From: Guyanagaster necrorhizus
Lineage: Eukaryota > Basidiomycota > Agaricomycetes > Agaricales > Physalacriaceae
DNA: 64,000 nucleotides
Direction of reading: 5' to 3'
Assembly: GCF_019112545.1 (NCBI RefSeq)
Contig: NW_025064899.1
Location: 761,364-825,363 of the forward strand
Below are positions 59,590 through 64,000 of this stretch, piece by piece. Both the position numbers and the translations under genes were made by a program. Within the stretch, counting starts at the first letter, position 1. Each line of letters opens with the position of its first letter. The notes below the pieces were generated by a model. It made no database searches and had not been told where the DNA came from. It was given only the letters and a program-made list of their open reading frames with translations.

Positions 59590-61950
59590 TGTCTTCTCTC
59601 ATTAATATGCTTCACATCCTTTTATATATTTTTTGATATCCTGTCTCATTTTTGGCCACCAGTATTCATGTAAGACCAATTCTTTGGTTTTGGTGATGCT
59701 AGAATGGCCAGCTGTCATATAATCATGGCTCACAATGATAATCTCATCTCAAAGCTGTTGATCCCTTGAAATATAGATTTGCTCATCATAGCAGATTATT
59801 TCTCCTTCCTATATCATCCTGTGCTCATAGTTGAGTGACAGGATCACTTATTGATCCTATTTGCTGTGGTCTCTTATAATGCTCTTGATCTGCTCATAGA
59901 TCTCTTTCTCTGTTGGCATGATCATTGCTCTGAAATGCTTCAGTTTCAGCATGACCACTCTCTTGTTATCCTCTTCTCCTTGGTCATGATCTGCTTGACA
60001 GCTAAGAAGATTAGTCTTTTTGTTAGCTGTTCTAGCCTTGTAATGCAACATATACTCATACTGGAAGAGCTTGGTCATCTAACAAGCTTGCTGTCAGTTG
60101 AGCTTCTGTGGCATGTAGAAGTAGCAAAGATTCTAATGATCTATCTATACTTCAAAAGTTTGGATGGCTCTGATCAGATAGTGGCACCACTCCTCTAATG
60201 CAAGCATTATTATAAGCAGCTTCTTGTCATATATTTTATAGTTGCACTTGATTATAGTTAGGACTTTTGAAAGAAATGCAACTGGTTGCCACCTCCTGTC
60301 TTGCTCTTGGGACAATACCACTCTGATTGCTCCTTCACTTGAGTCAGCTTCTACTTGGAATCTGCTATCCTGCATAGGTATTGCAAGGATTACATCCTCT
60401 GCTAGTTATTTCTTAGGGTCATCAAATGTGGCCTGCTGTGCATATCTCTATGGCCAGAGAGCATTCCCAGTTAGTTGCATCATTGGGTGCACAATCTTGC
60501 TATAATCATGAATGAATCATCAGTAAAAGTTTGTGAATCCTAAAAAGAACTGCAACTCCTTTTTTGTCAGCTCTAGCCACTGTTACTCTGGCAACCTTGA
60601 TAGGATTCATTTGGATGCTTCCTTCACTGATAATGATGCTGAGATATTTGGTTTTCAATACCTCAAACTTGCATTTTTCAGCCTTGAGAAAGAGCTTATA
60701 CTTCCTCATCAATGTGAATACTTGCCAAACTGGCTGTCAGTGCTTCTTGTGCCTCTTGAACATAATCAAGATGTCATCCAAGTAAATTGTCACCTTTCTC
60801 ATAGTGATGAGGTCTTTGAAGATGTCATTCATCATCCATTGGAATGTTGCTGATGAGTTTGTTAATCTGAAGAATATAACTGTGGGCTCAAAGAGTCCTC
60901 AGTTAGTCTGGAAAGCCACCTTCCATTTATCTCCCTCCCTGATTTATATGTTGCTGTACCTCCAGTGGATGTTCAACTTTGTATAGTACTTCACCTCTCA
61001 CAGCTTGTCTATTAATTCTGAAATTAACAGAAGTGGATAATGATTCTTGATTGTCATCTCATTTAACTTTTGATAGTTTTGGACCAGCCAGAGCTTTCCA
61101 TCCTTCTTTTTGACAAAGAAGAAGAGCAATACCATCAGAGACTTTAAGAGTTGGATCCTTCCACTGAAAAGATTTTCATCTAAAAACTTATCAAATTCCT
61201 GTTGCTTCTAGTTGCTGAGGGAATATGTTTTGCAATCCAGATTAGCATTAGCATTAGGGATCAGCTTGATGGCATGATCCCAGAGTTTAGGCTCCAGCAA
61301 CTCATCAAAGCTCTTCTTATCAAATAGGTTCTGATAATCTCAGGCCTACTCTGATATCATCTCTTCAAAGGTCTTCTCCTCTTTTACAGTATTGGCCCTT
61401 GCTGCCAGGTCATTGGTATGGTGCATGGCTCAGATGTGGATTGCCTTTTCTAAGCCCATGGTGAGGATGGTTTCTCTGTCTTCTATCTCTTCATCCCACT
61501 TATCTTTGAGATCTTTATCTGGTAATTCAAAAGAAATTTTTTCACACTTGCACCATGCAAAAGTGATCTGGCTGGTCTTCCAGTTGACTAAAAGATTGTG
61601 CCAGATAAGCCAGTCGTAGCCTAGGAATATTTTCTTGGTTCTTAAATCAGTAACTGCTAAGTCAATTCATTCTGAATAATCTTCAATGGTGAGTCAGAAT
61701 TTGATAAATTTGGTTATTGAACCAGCTTGGTTCTTTATCCTATCAGCATTGTATACTAGTATAGGAGCTGCAGTTGCCTGGGTAGAGAGACTGTGCTTGT
61801 TGATGAAAGCATGGTTGATAGAGCTGCCAATGCAACCACTGTTGATCAATGTGAATACAGCATAAGTAGCTCAGTTTGTCAGAGTTTCAATCTGAGCCTT
61901 GGTAATTAAGTCTTGTCCTGGCATTTTGGTCTATTGAACATATCTTCAGG
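59590..61950 (-). pseudogene. Protease, RT, RNase H and integrase zinc domain of the second Gypsy element
   Basis: The YLDD box is at 60784-60773. KYKLFLKAEKCKFEVLKTKY follows, and RNase H at 60375-60145 reads EADSSEGAIRVVLSQEQDRR. The integrase zinc domain occupies about 59790-59590. Protease-like sequence near 61600 has IFLGYDWLI. The frames carry stops, but RNase H is open for 76 codons. Confidence 0.75.
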
Positions 61951-62169
61951 GCCCCTGGAGCTCATCAAGCCATTCTAAGGCTCAGCATCATTCTGCTTTC
62001 TATATTTCTTCCACCATATTGTTGATTACTTCCTTGGCTCAGGTTTTATATACTCAGTTCTTGAGTATGGCTTTTGCTGCCTTCTCCATTGCAACATCCT
62101 TGATAGCTCTCTAGATCCATTCAGTTTCAAATGGCTTGAGCCATCTGTTGGAGATCTCTCTCTCTATTC

Positions 62170-64000
62170 AGCCCTCAAGTATTTGAGCTTTTTGTTTTGG
62201 TGATTCTTTGGCAGGAGATATGATAGTTGATATGGGTATATTCAAATACATGCATAATTTAGACATAGTTGTATCTATAGAGGAGCTATTAGTCTGTTCT
62301 GTGGCTACTGCTGATGTCCTGTCAAGTCCTTTGGCTGATCTGATGAAATTGCTCATTGGTTGGCCCCATCTTTTACCTCTTTGACTTAGGTGTTCTTGCC
62401 AAGTTCTTCTTTTTCTTTCTGTAATTCGGCAATCTGTGTCTTAATGTTCTCATGCATCTGCTTCTTCTTTGGGCAATCTCTAGACATGTGGTCTTTCTGG
62501 CCACAGTTAAAGTATTTACTCTCCTTCTTGAGATGGTTGATATCCATTAGCTTATCAGTTCCAGTATATGTGGTACTAGTTCCAGCCTTCTGAGTTTCAT
62601 AAGAGGGGGTAGTTGTTGTAGTTGTAGTTTTAGCATTTCCAGACTGATTCCTAGGCTTTGTGTTTGGTGTTTGCCCTGGCTTTTTGTATTTCTGTGGATT
62701 CAACTGCTCAGCCTTCTGTCATTGCCACTCCTTGTACATCTTGATTATACACTCCTTCCATTCATCATAGCTCTTCAGGATAAATTTACCAATGTCTGAA
62801 ATCATTTTGATGTAGGATGATAGAGCTCCTCATTTGAGTGCTTCCACCATTCTTCTATCATTGATGACATTGTCTTATATTCCAGTGAGCTTGGCCAATC
62901 ATTTCAGCTTATCAAAGTACTTAGTAGCTGCATTGTTGCCTATCTTGAATTCCTTGATTTTTGCTTTATAAACTTCTTGTACTATGAGATTGATGAATTT
63001 GTCATTTAACATTTGTTTGAACACCAGCCATGATGGTAGCCAGTAGTGCTGGCATGTGGAGGAATGAAAGTTTGATGAAATCAAAATCCATCATGTTTTC
63101 ACTTTGTCTTCCAGGTATAAAGAGGTAAAGGTGACCTTATTCATGTCAGTCCTGAGATACATGATGTAGACTTCAAAATATTGCTCACAGTTGATAAGAA
63201 AGTGATCAATATTGTATAAGATACTCTTGAAGAGATGAGTTTGTAGAGCAGATTAGGCTTGCACTGCAGGACAGCTGCATTTTCCAGGAGTGCACTCATC
63301 AGATTAGGATATTGATCAAATAGAGGGCACCACCACTCAGTGGGCAGGCCCAAGAAGAAGTGTAAGGAGTTATCATCAGTCACAGGACTTCTGGCAGGAG
63401 CAGCCTCTTTGCATACAATGATGCCATTGTGAATTGTAAACCTGAGTTTGATGGCTTTAGGATCATCCCTGATCAGTTTCTTTCCTCCTCTGCTTCTCTC
63501 AGCTTCATTAGGTGGAGGTTGTCCTCTGAGGAGTCTGCTGACTTTGCCAGTCCACAGGTTGCAGAATCCAGTAGTTTGAGTACTAGACCATGGTTGGCTT
63601 TGGGTAAGTCATATTACCATAGTTCAGATCAAAGGAGTGAAATATGAATTTCAGCTCATTATAGTTTGAATAGAGGATACCATGTAAATGGCATATTTTA
63701 GGGTTACTGAAGGAGTCTATGGCATTGGCTGAATATCATACTTTGATTGATATTCAGAAAGTCAGTGGAGCTGGTCCTCCAGATATCTTCTGTTGTAAAT
63801 AGAAATTGCATATTTAGTGGTAGTATACTGTAAAATATCCTACCTTTCAAGATTATCTGCAGAAATATACTTCTGTCTAAGAGATATGGCCAACCAGATC
63901 TTGTTTCTCCATAAGAATGCCATACTATCCTGATACAGCTTATTGTACTCTTTTTTGCATATCCATTATATCTCCTCTATTAGCATCTCTTCATCTGTTT
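62170..64000 (-). pseudogene. Gag of the second Gypsy element
   Basis: The zinc knuckle YFNCGQKDHMSRDCPKKK lies at about 62515-62465. The capsid text MLNDKFINLIVQEVYKAKIK (63020-62900) and HFFLGLPTEWWCPLFDQYPN (63370-63310) continue toward the right edge. The knuckle has an aspartate before its histidine but keeps C-x2-C-x4-H-x4-C spacing. Confidence 0.75.

Larger units (their letters stand above)
38500..64000. other. CpG-erased repeat block
   Basis: From about 38.5 kb to the right edge CG dinucleotides are nearly absent. By eye I noticed about seven, for example near 39854, 51247, 55308, 55765, 56618, 61613 and 62427. They are frequent in every line to the left. TG and CA are abundant, and stop codons and Arg-to-Gln/Cys/Trp/stop changes are scattered through all recognisable transposon reading frames. 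This is the signature of CpG methylation followed by deamination, or of a RIP-like process directed at CpG. Confidence 0.85.
59511..64000 (-). mobile_element. Second Ty3/Gypsy element, cut inside its integrase, running off the window
   Basis: The same gag-PR-RT-RH-IN order as the first element, on the same strand. Integrase ends abruptly at 59511: the text SPxTHIS is followed at once by the LTR of the neighbour. The catalytic DDE core, chromodomain and 3' LTR are missing. The 5' end lies beyond 64000. Divergence from the first element looks considerable, so it is an independent member of the family rather than a fresh duplicate. Confidence 0.8.

Noticed and set aside
1..64000. CRISPR array, rRNA operon, bacterial-type operons or terminators
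   Set aside because: No spaced short repeats or rRNA landmarks were seen. Introns and gene families show a fungal nuclear sequence.

Overview
The left 38.5 kb is gene-bearing DNA of a filamentous basidiomycete, most likely an Agaricomycete. Genes are split by many short introns (about 45-90 nt, GT...AG). The recognisable proteins include fungal families I associate with Agaricomycetes: a DUF6534 membrane protein, a BCS1-like AAA ATPase with a charged tail, a Gal80-like oxidoreductase, an UNC93-like transporter and F-box relics. No rRNA, convincing tRNA or CRISPR array was found.

Layout. 1-1427 (+): 3' part of a BCS1-like AAA ATPase. 1845-4739 (-): DNM1, the mitochondrial/peroxisomal fission dynamin. 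5697-6647 (-): two-exon gene of unknown function. 6648-10527: gene-poor. 10528-11950 (+): ER thioredoxin/PDI-like protein with CGHC and a C-terminal VDEL. 12652-12914 (-): 65-residue secreted peptide. 13502-15104 (-): Ran-binding-domain protein. 16807-18415 (-): DUF6534 membrane protein with a 5-nt microexon. 19071-20978 (-): secreted GH28 polygalacturonase. 21.9-22.8 kb: decayed unrecognised coding sequence. 24075-25325 (-): Gal80-like Gfo/Idh/MocA protein. 25967-26720 (-): SET-domain relic. 28.0-38.5 kb: a redox/transport neighbourhood with a damaged FAD-oxidoreductase (28021-29737, +), an unknown 142-aa gene, a short-chain dehydrogenase (31413-32389), an UNC93-like transporter (33084-35106), a second damaged FAD-oxidoreductase paralogue in opposite orientation (36495-37900) and the C-terminal stump of a metallo-beta-lactamase-fold gene (38172-38500). 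This could be the remnant of a small catabolic or secondary-metabolism cluster.

From about 38.5 kb to the right edge the sequence changes abruptly. CG dinucleotides almost vanish and TG/CA dominate, as expected from CpG methylation-deamination or a RIP-like process. This block is a graveyard of mobile DNA. It holds a pair of ~1.3-kb direct repeats (39573-40885 and 43920-45256) and a degenerate tyrosine-recombinase (DIRS/Ngaro-like) retroelement at 45.3-48.97 kb. It also holds an F-box pseudogene split by a solo LTR with a perfect 5-bp target duplication (49793-50251). A full-length minus-strand Ty3/Gypsy chromovirus with ~460-bp LTRs follows (51447-59510), then a second Gypsy copy cut inside its integrase and running off the right edge (59511-64000). 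The full-length chromovirus carries a decayed Tf1/sushi-type self-priming signal: the site just inside the 5' LTR is the reverse complement of an LTR sequence lying 35 bp downstream of a TATA box. I regard this as the most informative observation in the window.

All protein identifications are from my reading of motifs. No database search was run, and exon joins are predictions.
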